From assembly GCF_020379485.1 (NCBI RefSeq), contig NC_063451.1, positions 23,480,630 through 23,544,629 on the forward strand: a stretch of DNA of 64,000 nt, written 5' to 3'. This DNA is from Brassica napus (lineage: Eukaryota > Streptophyta > Magnoliopsida > Brassicales > Brassicaceae). The notes beneath the pieces are model-generated. The model was given only the letters and a program-made list of their open reading frames with translations. It was not told the origin of the DNA and ran no database searches. The translations under genes were made by a program, and so were the position numbers. Below are positions 35,352 through 46,380 of this stretch, in pieces (the stretch's first letter is position 1; each line of letters begins with the position of its first letter).

Positions 35352-35916
35352 TTGATTTGAATCAGTCAATGGTGATTTTAAAAATCATATTTGGTTGAGC
35401 AAATATTAGTAGTCAAAGATTTATTCTCAGAAGTTTCATATTTGAAAAGGATCGTTTCCATTAATTTCTCCATATCAATTTATTTCCATAAGGGCCAACA
35501 TGAGAACACAAAACACTTATTAACATAGAAAATGTAAAAACACCACTGACTGAGACTGGCCCAAAATCCACTTGCTCCACCGGCCATGGCCGTGATTTGC
35601 GGTTCCTCGTGTTGGAATCCATCGACAAAGAGAATTTCATTTTTGCTTAGTAATTAAACTCATTTTAACAAAAAGAAAAACAAATAGCACGTTCATACAA
35701 CTCACAAAAACAACTAATTATTCATTCCCGACATTTCTCCCAAAATTGTTTTACATACTGACAACCCAACACTAAATTAGATCTCAACAAAATCATTTAA
35801 CGCTAAGAAATGAACAAAATGTAACATTATCAAAACTCAAAAAACTTCGGACAAAATTTGACACACACTGGCGATATTTGCAACCAATGTTAGCCTGTTT
35901 TTTCTTTTGTAAAATA
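35352..35916. other. CRF4-like gene 3' flank
   Basis: Non-coding sequence downstream of the minus-strand CRF4-like gene. The terminator region is probably at about 35,700-35,900 but no clear polyadenylation signal was fixed. Confidence 0.5.
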
Positions 35917-36903
35917 TCACACAGCCAAAAGATCAGAAATCAAAGATTCATCCAGATCGTTTAACACTGATCCTATCTCTTTGATATCGGGATAATAGTT
36001 TTCTCCTCCTATGTTGTCATCAAAAAACATCAGGCCGTTGAAGAAATCCTTGTCTGATGATTCAATAGTAGACATAGATTGATCGAAGATAGAGATGTCG
36101 GGTAATGATTCATTGAAATATTTGTCGAGAAATGGAATGTCCAATGGAAATGAATCATCAGTATTACTACTAATATCTTCTCCAACGGACCAACTTATTG
36201 GTTCCCGTTCAGGGAACTCTTGTTTAACCGGTTTGATCGGTTCATCGGTTAGCTCGGAGATTTGGTAGTTGAGAACCGATGTTGGAGATAATAGATGATG
36301 AGAATCGTCCATTGATTCTGAAGTCAAAGAAACCGATATGTTCCTAACTGGTTCCGGTTCCGGTTCAGGTTCTGTTGGTACAGTGAAGTTGGTCAGAGCA
36401 TCAGGGCCACGAAGCCTGATTGCTGCGTTGTCGTAGACCATGGCAGCTTCCTCGGCCGTTGAGAAAGTACCGAGCCAGATCCTCCGGCGTTGCTCCGGAT
36501 CACGAATCTCCGCCGCGTATTTTCCCCATGGTCGCCGCCTCACGCCGCGGAACTTCCTCGGGCTTTGTTCAACGCCGGAAACAGAGACCTTCTGAAGCGG
36601 AGGATCAACGGCGGTGAGAGTTTTTCCGGCCGAGACTTCGCCGGAGGAGGAGCTAGGTTCGACTCTGATCTCGTTGATCAGTCTCTTGACGCGTCTTCTT
36701 GGGAACAAAAACTCCTCATCGTCGCTTGATGAATCAGTGGCATCACGGTCCATCACGCACAAACGGACCAACCTGGCCGAGTCACGACCAGTACTGATCT
36801 TCTTCTTGTTCTCCACCGGTAACTTTTTAGTGTACTTCTTGATGACTGTCTTGTGCTCCGTGTACTTCACTGATCTTAACTCCATATATTCATCCATACT
36901 CAT
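35917..36903 (-). CDS. CRF4: AP2/ERF transcription factor, cytokinin response factor 4-like
   Basis: A single uninterrupted exon encodes 328 residues. Residues 12-80 are the CRF domain (KYTEHKT, then [20 protein letters not shown]), which mediates CRF-CRF and histidine-phosphotransfer protein contacts. Residues 118-173 are one AP2/ERF DNA-binding domain ([11 protein letters not shown] … [17 protein letters not shown]). SPTSVL at 206-211 is the conserved putative MAP-kinase site motif. A short EP repeat lies at 178-185 and the acidic C-terminus ends [12 protein letters not shown]. The layout and several blocks match Arabidopsis CRF4 (about 335 residues) better than CRF3. It acts in the nucleus, binding GCC-type elements in cytokinin, cold and nitrogen responses. 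Residue 129 is Tyr where CRFs normally have Trp (WGKWAAEI). An alternative start is Met3. Confidence 0.92.
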   Translation of the reverse strand: MSMDEYMELRSVKYTEHKTVIKKYTKKLPVENKKKISTGRDSARLVRLCVMDRDATDSSSDDEEFLFPRRRVKRLINEIRVEPSSSSGEVSAGKTLTAVDPPLQKVSVSGVEQSPRKFRGVRRRPWGKYAAEIRDPEQRRRIWLGTFSTAEEAAMVYDNAAIRLRGPDALTNFTVPTEPEPEPEPVRNISVSLTSESMDDSHHLLSPTSVLNYQISELTDEPIKPVKQEFPEREPISWSVGEDISSNTDDSFPLDIPFLDKYFNESLPDISIFDQSMSTIESSDKDFFNGLMFFDDNIGGENYYPDIKEIGSVLNDLDESLISDLLAV

Positions 36904-37032
36904 CCCCTTGACCTATTCAAGTTTTCTTGGCTTCTAAAGATTTAGTGAATCGGAGAGATTTGGACAAAGAGAAACGCAGACAAGGGTCAGTAAATTTAAA
37001 GTGGAGGATTCGGAATTCACTGTTTCTTTAAT

Positions 37033-37045
37033 CCTATTTTATAGG
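37033..37045 (-). promoter_or_regulatory. TATA box of the CRF4-like gene
   Basis: On minus, CCTATAAAATAGG lies about 130 bp upstream of the start codon at 36,903, giving a leader of roughly 100 nt. It is the only good TATA match in this stretch. Confidence 0.5.
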
Positions 37046-37285
37046 ATCTTTTGGGGGTGAGTATAAGTAAAATATAGAAATAAAATATTTTAAATTATTA
37101 GCTTTTATTTGATTGTTTCTTATTTTTGCTTGAAATATTCTCATTTCTGATTTAGTTGAGATTGACATAAGGGCCGCCACATTCTTGTCAGTGAATATCA
37201 TAACGACGTGCTTATAGTTGTCTAATTTTTCTTCCTTTGGATGACTACTTTTGTGCCGAGTACATTCTAAAATCTCGGCGACAAT

Positions 37286-37801
37286 CAGTCCTGGGACGGA
37301 TCGGATATCCGGAGTATTTTGATATATCCAGATTCAGATTCGCCGGATCCGTAAAATTGCTATCCGAATCTAGATTCGGGCTGGATATCCGGACTAAAAT
37401 CCGAATACCCGCGGATATCCAGATCAGTATCCTTTTAAAAAAAAAAAAAAAAATTAAAAACTAACTAATTAAAATGATTTATTTAGCCTATTAATTTTTT
37501 TAAATGAAAAATTATTGAAATTGAATCAAATTAAAAAATTCATTATTTATATAGAAATTATATATAGTATACATATATAAATATAATTAAATTTTAAATA
37601 TTTTAAATAAATAGTAAGTTCGGATCCGGATCCGGATATCCGGGCCTAAAATTTCAATATTCGGATCCGTATCCGGATCCGCCGAATCCGTAAAATCAAG
37701 ATCCGGATCCGGATCCGAACCCCCCGGATATCCGTTTTTCGGATCGGATCGGAGCAAATTCCGGATCGGATAACGGATCTCGGATATATGTCTCAGGACT
37801 A
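37286..37801. mobile_element. hAT-type foldback element with 8-bp TSD (516 bp)
   Basis: GCGACAAT flanks both ends (37,278-37,285 and 37,802-37,809), the 8-bp duplication typical of hAT elements. The termini CAGTCCTGGGAC and the complement of GTCTCAGGACTA form short TIRs. Subterminal regions on both sides are dense with GGATATCC, GGATCCGGAT and related words that can pair across the element, around an AT-rich centre at 37,440-37,610. No transposase is present. It sits about 380 bp upstream of the CRF4-like start codon. Confidence 0.8.
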
Positions 37802-37918
37802 GCGACAATATCAATTAACTCCAAATAATTTGGCTAGGTTTTCCTCTAATTTATTATTTGTCTAAAATAATTATAATATTAATATATAATTATGACATAT
37901 CTAGCTTAAAAGAATTTT

Positions 37919-38223
37919 CCTGTGGAAGTCTTCTTATTCCAATGGTTTGAATAAAAGTTCATTAATGTTTTTACACCAACATATTCATGCTTTAATTCCC
38001 GGAGAAAACGATTTATTAAAAATTATGCAGGTTACGAAGAAAAAGTTTACTAGAGATTTTCAACATTGTGCAAGTAAACCCAGTCAGGCGTAAATCTTCA
38101 TAGGGTGGCTCTGGTGATGCAGTTAAACGTAGATCCTCGTAAGACATGTAGTATTATTGGTTGTTGAATAGTCTATGTAATATTTCTCATAATTGTAATA
38201 TCCTAATAAATCAGTGTTAAAAA
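37919..38223 (+). mobile_element. possible SINE-like retroposon
   Basis: AAAAGAATTTT occurs at 37,908-37,918 and 38,224-38,234 and the enclosed 305 bp end in AATAAATCAGTGTT followed by a run of A. This fits a short retroposon with an 11-bp target duplication, but the duplicated word is A/T-rich and could be chance. No pol III box was confirmed. Confidence 0.35.
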
Positions 38224-38234
38224 AAAAGAATTTT

Positions 38235-39192
38235 GTTTCAAATTAGTACGTGACACAATATTCAAAAATGAAATAAATCATAATCATAAGAACTGCAAAA
38301 TGTTTTATAAATAAATAATAGTATATCATCAAAGAGTAAGAGATTTAGTAGTATACTGATTAAATTTGTAATTTGTGTGAAAAATGTTTAAAGTAGAATT
38401 GTATAACTATATTGAACTAAAAGAGTGTATAGAAAATCACTTTTTTTTAATAATCATGACTACATTAGCCCTTTGACCGACATATTCAGCTACTTACTTT
38501 AGCAGTTCGTCCCATGCATTCATTTTCTTATGAACAACCTGTCACGTTCTATGTTTCCTAAAGTGTTATTCAACAGTAAAAATACTATTTGAGTAAATGC
38601 TAGTACTTTTTATTCATTTTTATTTTCCAAGTGAGTTGTATACGTTTGACTACGTCCACGGGGAAAAGGAAATCAATCTTCTTTACTGATGGAGAATTAT
38701 TTGTTTCTGTTCTTATACAATTTACTTCCTATATTATCAAAATATTTTAATGATAATTTTTTACAGTGAGGACTGAGGACTTGAGGAGTAACGGGCCTTG
38801 GCAAACAATTTCGACTTTTATAAAAAATGAAACAAATAATTCTGCCTAAAATGAAACAATTTCGACTTTTATACACACATTAGATTTTGGCCCTCCTTGG
38901 CACCTCTACATCGTTTTAATCTTTTCAATCGTTGATTTTTTGTTTAGCATGAATTTATATTGTCAGTGAATGAGTAAACGTGATTATCAGCGTTATTGCA
39001 TAGTTACGAATGAATAATCCAAATAGAGTGTTACAAAAAAAAAAAAACAATAATAATCCAAATAGAAATGAAAGAGACTTTGTTTAAATAAAATTAAGGA
39101 CAAAGATTCATTTTAGAAAGAAGGGCCACCCTTAAGATTAACAAAACGTTGGAAGCTTTATCACCATTAGTTATATACTACTAGTACATTTT
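38235..39192. other. intergenic, no gene seen
   Basis: AT-rich sequence. The phrase ATGAAACAATTTCGACTTTT is repeated near 38,800-38,870. Confidence 0.5.
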
Positions 39193-39208
39193 ATCATGTA
39201 CGTTGATT

Positions 39209-40326
39209 ACCTCACTATGAGGATGTTATAAGACAGCTGATTTCCAGTGCTTTGAAACCACCAGATAGGCAGGTATGGCTTGGAGAAAGTAACGGCATCT
39301 ACTCAACCAAATCAGGCTACAAGATGGACAATATCCAAGTACCAACTCAAAACCCTCATGGTTTCGACTGGATAAAACATGTCTGGAAGTTGGACTCTCC
39401 AGGCAAGATCCAACATTTCCTCTGGCGAGCTCTGAATAATGATCTCCCTGTGGCAGAGCTTCTCATTCATAGAGGAATGGAAGTAGAACCATCTTGTAAA
39501 GTATGTGGAGAACTAGAAACCATTGATCATGTTCTCCTGCATTGCTCTTTTGCCCAAAGAACTTGGGAACTGGCTCCAACTCAACTTGCATCAGGTCAGG
39601 CGCTACCTTCAAATTCGCTCCAACAGCTACTTTCTCTGGTACCGAAAGTTTTCAATCTACCCCCTTCGGGATTAACATGTTCTCCGCTGTCCCCCTGGAT
39701 CATTTGGAACCTTTGGACAGCAAGGAACAAAAGGATTTTTGAGAACAAAATATACTCTGCTGAAGAGACTCTTTCTAAAGCTATTAGGGATGCAAAAGAG
39801 TGGGAAGGAGCAAAGAAGATACCTGCTGTGATAGAAAAGCCTAGGCAGAATCCTATGAGCCAAATTGATTCTATGATCCCAACTTGTTGGGTTGATGGTG
39901 CATGGAATGCGGGTTTTAAATGTGCTGGTTTTGGTTGGTTTATACAGGATAAGCAATCTAAGCTGGAGATTAAAGGTGTGGCATCCCGCTGCCATGTTGC
40001 ATCTGCGCTAACAGCTGAAGCTCTGGCCCTCCGAGAAGCACTACAGGTGGCCTCTAATGAGGGTCTATCACGCCTCAAGATCATGTCAGACTCAAGTGTC
40101 CTCATCTCTGCCCTGCGATCAGGGACGGTTCTGAATGAGATAGCGGGACTTCTCCATGAAATTAGTCACCTCATTTCTCTCTTCGCAACCTTTTCTTTTG
40201 TTGTAATCTCTCGTTCAGTGAACGCTGTAGCCGATGGGCTTGCGAAAGCTGCTCTTGCAGCTCTTTGTCTTCAAAACATTGTATGAATGCTTTAATATGA
40301 ATTAATCCTTTGACCAAAAAAAAAAA
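39209..40326 (+). mobile_element. 5'-truncated LINE with 16-bp TSD
   Basis: ATCATGTACGTTGATT occurs at 39,193-39,208 and identically at 40,327-40,342. The insert ends in a run of about 12 A directly before the right copy. Open frame runs from the first bases of the insert to the stop, so the element lost its 5' end at insertion and has hardly changed since. A perfect 16-bp duplication also points to a recent event. Confidence 0.9.
39210..40286 (+). pseudogene. LINE ORF2 C-terminal fragment (zf-RVT and RNase H)
   Basis: About 358 codons remain open without a start codon: the first in-frame codons read [19 protein letters not shown], internal to an ORF2 protein. A zinc-knuckle RVT domain ([17 protein letters not shown], about 39,493-39,543) follows a GYK linker. 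The rest is an RNase H fold with all four acidic catalytic positions visible: WVDGAWN, TAEALAL, MSDSS and NAVADGLAK. The endonuclease and reverse transcriptase, normally about 900 residues upstream, are missing. Translation could only begin at an internal site such as MDNIQV, so a protein product is doubtful. Confidence 0.85.
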
Positions 40327-40342
40327 ATCATGTACGTTGATT

Positions 40343-43150
40343 TTGGTGCGTAGCTTTAAACTGCGTAGCTTTAAACTAAAGAGTTTATGAGCTCGAACTT
40401 TGATGTACAAATGAAGACTAGAGAAGATGACCGCTTGCGTAATTAGTTTTCATAACCAAGTTTACGATAATATTAAAAATAGCACGACGTGTGAGTATCG
40501 AGTTTCCCCAAACTAATGTATGTCTCGGAGCAGAAGATACATGGTCGCGACTCGTGAGTACTATACTCAAGTTATTGTCGTGGACAGACTTAGTTTACAA
40601 GCAAGAAATGTTGGTCTTAAATGTAAAAATTTATACATAGTTTGTCTCTTTCAGTTTTATCTAGAATTGTGCTCAACAATTAAATCTGTCAAACATTTTT
40701 GCCGAATGTTGTATGGATAATTGATTTTAACAAGTTTATTCCAACAAATTTCATAGTCAATTTCTTTGAACAATTGATATTCAAAAAACAAATTAGTGAT
40801 TACTGATTTTACTGTAATGGTAAAACCAAATCAAAATATAACAAAGAGGAGTAGAAAATTTATGAATTTACAAAAAAAAATAAAAATAAAAATAGAGAAT
40901 TGATTTTGAGTTGATTGCGATATGTCCATATCTTTATTTTCTGGACAACTATTAAAACGTACATAGTGACAATAGACGTTCAAATTTCGATTACAGTGTA
41001 TAGTTGATAAGTAAGTCGTATTTATTGCTATATATTAAACTGGAAAGTCTTCAATTTGTACGTTTTCAACTTTCAACAATAAATGAAAATGAAACATGTT
41101 ACCCCATAAACCGGGTTGTCAATGGAGCCAAGCAACAGAAGAAATTAACTTTTTTCATCGAAATAAATTTGAAAAAATTACACAAAAGGTTACTTTGTCT
41201 TGGTCTTTAACATGTTTAGGTACTTTTCGTTAGATGTATACTTTTTGATTTCCTTTTGTATTTCTTCTTCTCTAAATGTCCCTCTCTAACACACTTGCAA
41301 TCTGGTTAAAAATGAATAGTAACTAGTTACCTTTTTCTTAGTTACAATTAATTAGTAGATTTCTTAAACAGTGTGATTTGTTTGGCATCGTTAGATTAAA
41401 AAATGAGAAAATTATTCTGATGGCTGGTTGGGTAAAGAGAGTGAAGGCGGGCGTGAAATGGGGAGATTTGGTCAAGCGAGGCATGGTTAGGTGAGGAGTG
41501 GTCACGGGAATTGGGAGAGGGTTGAGGAATTTTGGTTGAAGAAAATGTGATTGAAAGTGTCATGCGTTGTATTGACTGTTTATTGGAGAGTTGGGGTCAC
41601 TTTCAATCGGTGTGGCACAGTTGTGGCCGGGCTGATATGGTGGAGGAGTAGAAGACGGTTGAAAAACAGACAGCAACCACACTTCTCCAACCACACTTCT
41701 CCCAACCAAAAGACGTGGATTGTGTCTTCGTCGGATCGGAGGAGAAAGATGGCGGCCGTCGCTATTCATCTAAAAAGGAATCAAATGGATCTAAGTAAAT
41801 CTATAACACAAAGTTCGAAATAAGATTAAAAAGGTAAAACAATTGAAGAAAGGTGGAAACTTGGAGTCACCGTAGAGTTTGGGCTGCAACAGTGATAATT
41901 GATAGTTTACCGGTGAGACATAACAAATTGCCGGTCACAATGAAAAAAATCGCTGGTGAGAATAAACAAATCGTGGTTGAAAATTGAAGAAATATTATAA
42001 TTTGGAGTCACCTATGCTTTGGGATGCGGCGGTGGAAAGATTTACGGTGTCTAGGGTTTAGACAAATATTGTGGTAATGAGGAGTTAGATGAAAATGGAA
42101 AAAGTAAAAAGGTAACTATCCTAATTTTAGTTTGAAGAATAATTTAGACATTGCTATATGAGAAAGTACTTGACATGGAGAAAGTATGCTAAGTTGATAC
42201 GAGGTAAGAGTAAAGTAAGTCTAAGTGTAATTTTTTCAGTAAATTTGGCATTACCTAACATTAGATCGTTAATGCCATTATTGAGTGGATGTCACCATGG
42301 TTACGATTCTCTGATTCATTAAAGACAAGACTGGAGATTGGTGATCTAAGACTGTCTATACTGAGTCTACACTCAGCCTGTAGTTAAGTTCTTTCTTCAG
42401 TTTTTTAATCACAATCTACTTTAATAATGAACCTGGCGTTCACCATGCTCTCTTGGGCACGACCTCCCTCCCCCAAAATAAAAAAAAAATATTTCTTTTG
42501 CTAAGTTATGGAGATTGAACATAGATTCATAGATGGTCGAATAAGTGGCACGTGTAGTTGGAATTGTTATATACTACTTTATAAGTTTTCAGGCTTTTGC
42601 ATGTTCGGATATTTAACAATAACTAAAGCCTAATAATGGTGATTCTTATAAAACAAATATGGTGATTCTTATAAAATATCATACTTTATAAATTGGACAA
42701 TGCTCGAAGTGATCTTGTAATGGTTATTCGTATTGCGGAGTTATTAACTTATTACTCTGAGTCTGACTGTTCTTGAAAACTGATATTTTTATTTCTTATT
42801 TATATTTTCCGTGTTTTTTATTAACTTGATTAGTCTTGGTGGATTTAGATATGAACAATTTATTGCAAAGGTAATTCTTAAATTTATGGGATTTTTTTTT
42901 TTTTGATAATCCGGATAGATATGTAATTACTTTGAGATTTAAGGTTTTCGAAATCAACAATGCATGTTCTTCAGCTGTTAACATGCATCACTACAATATG
43001 TATGACCCGATGCATTGTTTACAATTTACAAACACGAAACTTGAAGAGTATACGGCTTTATCACGGTTAAGATTTTATCAAGAATATAGCTAGCTACATG
43101 TTCCATCCTCGGAATTGCAAATTTGTGAAAGTAGTTTCTTGCTCGTAGTG
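40343..43150. other. intergenic between LINE fragment and UBC9-like gene
   Basis: No gene is supported. The 41,400-41,830 stretch is GC-richer and has short frames on both strands (90 codons on plus at 41,551-41,823) without recognisable motifs. Weakly similar inverted words occur near 41,215-41,330 and 42,080-42,180 (GTTACCTTTTT and AAAAGGTAAC), hinting at a decayed DNA element. Confidence 0.4.
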
Positions 43151-43507
43151 TTAGATCTCAAGATTTATCATTTCCTGAAAATTATTAGATACCACCTTAA
43201 CTTGCTGATGAAGCAGCACGAGGTCAAATAATTGCGGCAACAGGTATAGAATCGCTGAATCTTTAAGCGTCTCTGAAATCAAAGATGAAGATAGATAAAG
43301 GCTTTTTTGATGTCTTAAAGGTGCCGTTAGCAACAAGTTACCGACGGCTCTTGCGTCCACTTTGAAGAAACGAACGAGAAGGCATTGCAGTTTGGAAATA
43401 ATGAGATGATTTAAGCTTATAGGAATGTGATGAAAATGGAGATCATATGACTTCTTACTGATTCTGTCTTCACAAATTTTTATAAGAGAGACGAGTTCAT
43501 TACACAT
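43151..43507 (-). other. unrecognised 118-codon frame in the UBC9 3' flank
   Basis: A minus-strand open frame lies directly downstream of the UBC9-like stop, mostly Leu/Ser/Ile-rich with no motif or homologue that I recognise. It may simply be part of the 3' untranslated region. Listed because it is the longest unexplained frame next to an active-looking gene. Confidence 0.15.
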
Positions 43508-43562
43508 AAATAAGAAAGAGATTAATTATTCATCCTTTCGGACAGTAAAAATAACATAGTGG

Positions 43563-44615
<1,053 letters not shown>

Positions 44616-45078
44616 CTCCAAAACCTACGATCTCAAAGCCTCATCACAAACCCAGAAACACCATCATATGTTACGACGGAAAGATTAAAAAAATATCATA
44701 CCTTTCGGTCGAGCTTAGGTTCTTCGAAATTAGGGATTTAAGAGCAGAAAGGGAAGAGGAGAGGAAGAAGTTGGAAAATGGTTCTATGGTCAATAAATAG
44801 TGTCGACCAAATATCTTTTAAAAATAATATCTGACTTCTTTTTTTTTTTTTGGGGTGGGGCCTAACTTAGCGTTGTAGCTACGCGGTTGGTTCGTTTCAT
44901 CTGGCGCCGATTGGGTCCTTTCACGTCTCGGTTAAGGGTTTGTTCAGTTATATTATAACTCACATATAATTAATAAGTCGTAAAAACTTAATGATTTATA
45001 ATTAAAAACGCTGCGTTTTGACAAGGCGATTTTGGCGACAAACAAGGCTATCAAAGTTTCTCGATCTCCGCTGCTTCG

Positions 45079-46380
45079 ATGGCAGTAGAGACGGCTCCGG
45101 TGGAGATTCCGACGGATCATCCACCGCCGATTGTTCATCAGAAGGGTTCTTGGGTCACAGTAGCGAAGGGGAAACAAGTTATGAAGAAGTACGAATTTGA
45201 GATCACGGAATTGGAGGGGAAGAAGTCGGTGGAGGTGCCATCGGAAATCATGGAGAAGGCGAATCCACTGTGGGATGATTTTGTCATCGCAAGGTTTCTA
45301 GAGTCAGCGCCTCACGTAGCGAAGGTGCATATGATTGTGAACAAAATTTGGGCGTATGGCGAAATAAATTAGAAACTGGATGTGTATGTGATGGATGAGC
45401 ATACCATGAGAATCATGATCCCAAATGAGAAGATCAGGAAGAAGGTAGTGGGGCGAGGGGTGTGGAATGTTGCGGGAGTTCCGATGGTTGTATCACACTG
45501 GTCGCCGGAGGAAGACAAATCAAAAGCAGGGATTACTCCTCTTTGGGTACATGTGACTAATGTCCCTTTGAGTATGTACTCATGGGAGGGGTTAAGTTTT
45601 ATAACGAGTGCTACAGGAGTTCCGGATCATTTGCATCCTGAGACTATAGCGTGTACGAATTTGGAGATTGCGAAGGTGTTTGTTCTGGCAGATCTGACCA
45701 AAGAGCATCCAGAAAAGATTAACTACGTTATCCAAGGGGTAGATACTAAGGTTCAATTCACGTATCCTGGGTTGCCTCCAAAATGTATAAAGTGTGGAAG
45801 GTGGGGTCACTTTGATACTTTTTGCAAGCAGAAGAAGCTGGAAGTTGATACTGGAAAAGGAAATATGGAACTTCAGGGTGAGATGGTAAAGGATTTGGAG
45901 GTTCAAGAGGGAAGTGTGGAAATTCAGGGTGAGGTTTCGACGGGTTTAGAGGCTCAAGTGAGTGCTAAGGAAGATGAGGAAGTAGAGGAGGTTACCAGTA
46001 GTGAGAAGAAGGAGGAAGAGAAATAAAGAGAGGATTTGGAAAAGGCAGAGGTGAACCCTTGGAAAGAGATATCGATGGAGAGAGTTGGGAGAAGTCCTAA
46101 ATCTCAGCCAAGTCAGGAAATAATTGCTACCCCCTCCAGGTTTGCAGCTTTAAGTACTGCGAATGAGTTTGGAACTGAGATTGAAAAGGATATGACAGTA
46201 GATACTGAGGAGGAGGAGGAGATTGAAGCAGCTGAGGATCTACATCAAAGTCGGATTGAGGAAAGTGTTGGGGGGAAACTGAAGGAGACTAGGAGGGGCA
46301 GCCCGAGGCAGACTCTTCCTAGGAAATCAAAAACAGATCATCGAGTGATTATGGGAAAGGGTTCTACCAAAAATCTCTGA
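45079..46380 (+). pseudogene. LINE ORF1 (DUF4283 and CCHC knuckle), two stops
   Basis: A single frame of 434 codons interrupted by TAG at 45,370-45,372 and TAA at 46,024-46,026. It starts MAVETAPVEIPTDHPPPIVH. The first half is a DUF4283-type RNA-binding-like domain (about 45,150-45,700). The CCHC knuckle CIKCGRWGHFDTFC lies near 45,785-45,826 with spacing C-X2-C-X4-H-X4-C. The C-terminal part is Glu/Lys-rich. In plant LINEs ORF1 binds the element RNA. Two point changes would account for the loss. Confidence 0.85.

Noticed and set aside
36420..36937. Plus frames of 65-107 codons over the CRF4-like gene
   Set aside because: Antisense shadows of the GC-rich AP2 region.
39596..40105. 169-codon minus frame
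   Set aside because: Antisense shadow of the LINE RNase H domain on plus.
41200..42260. MULE with long TIRs
   Set aside because: Inverted words such as GTTACCTTTTT are short and no target duplication was found; evidence is too thin.
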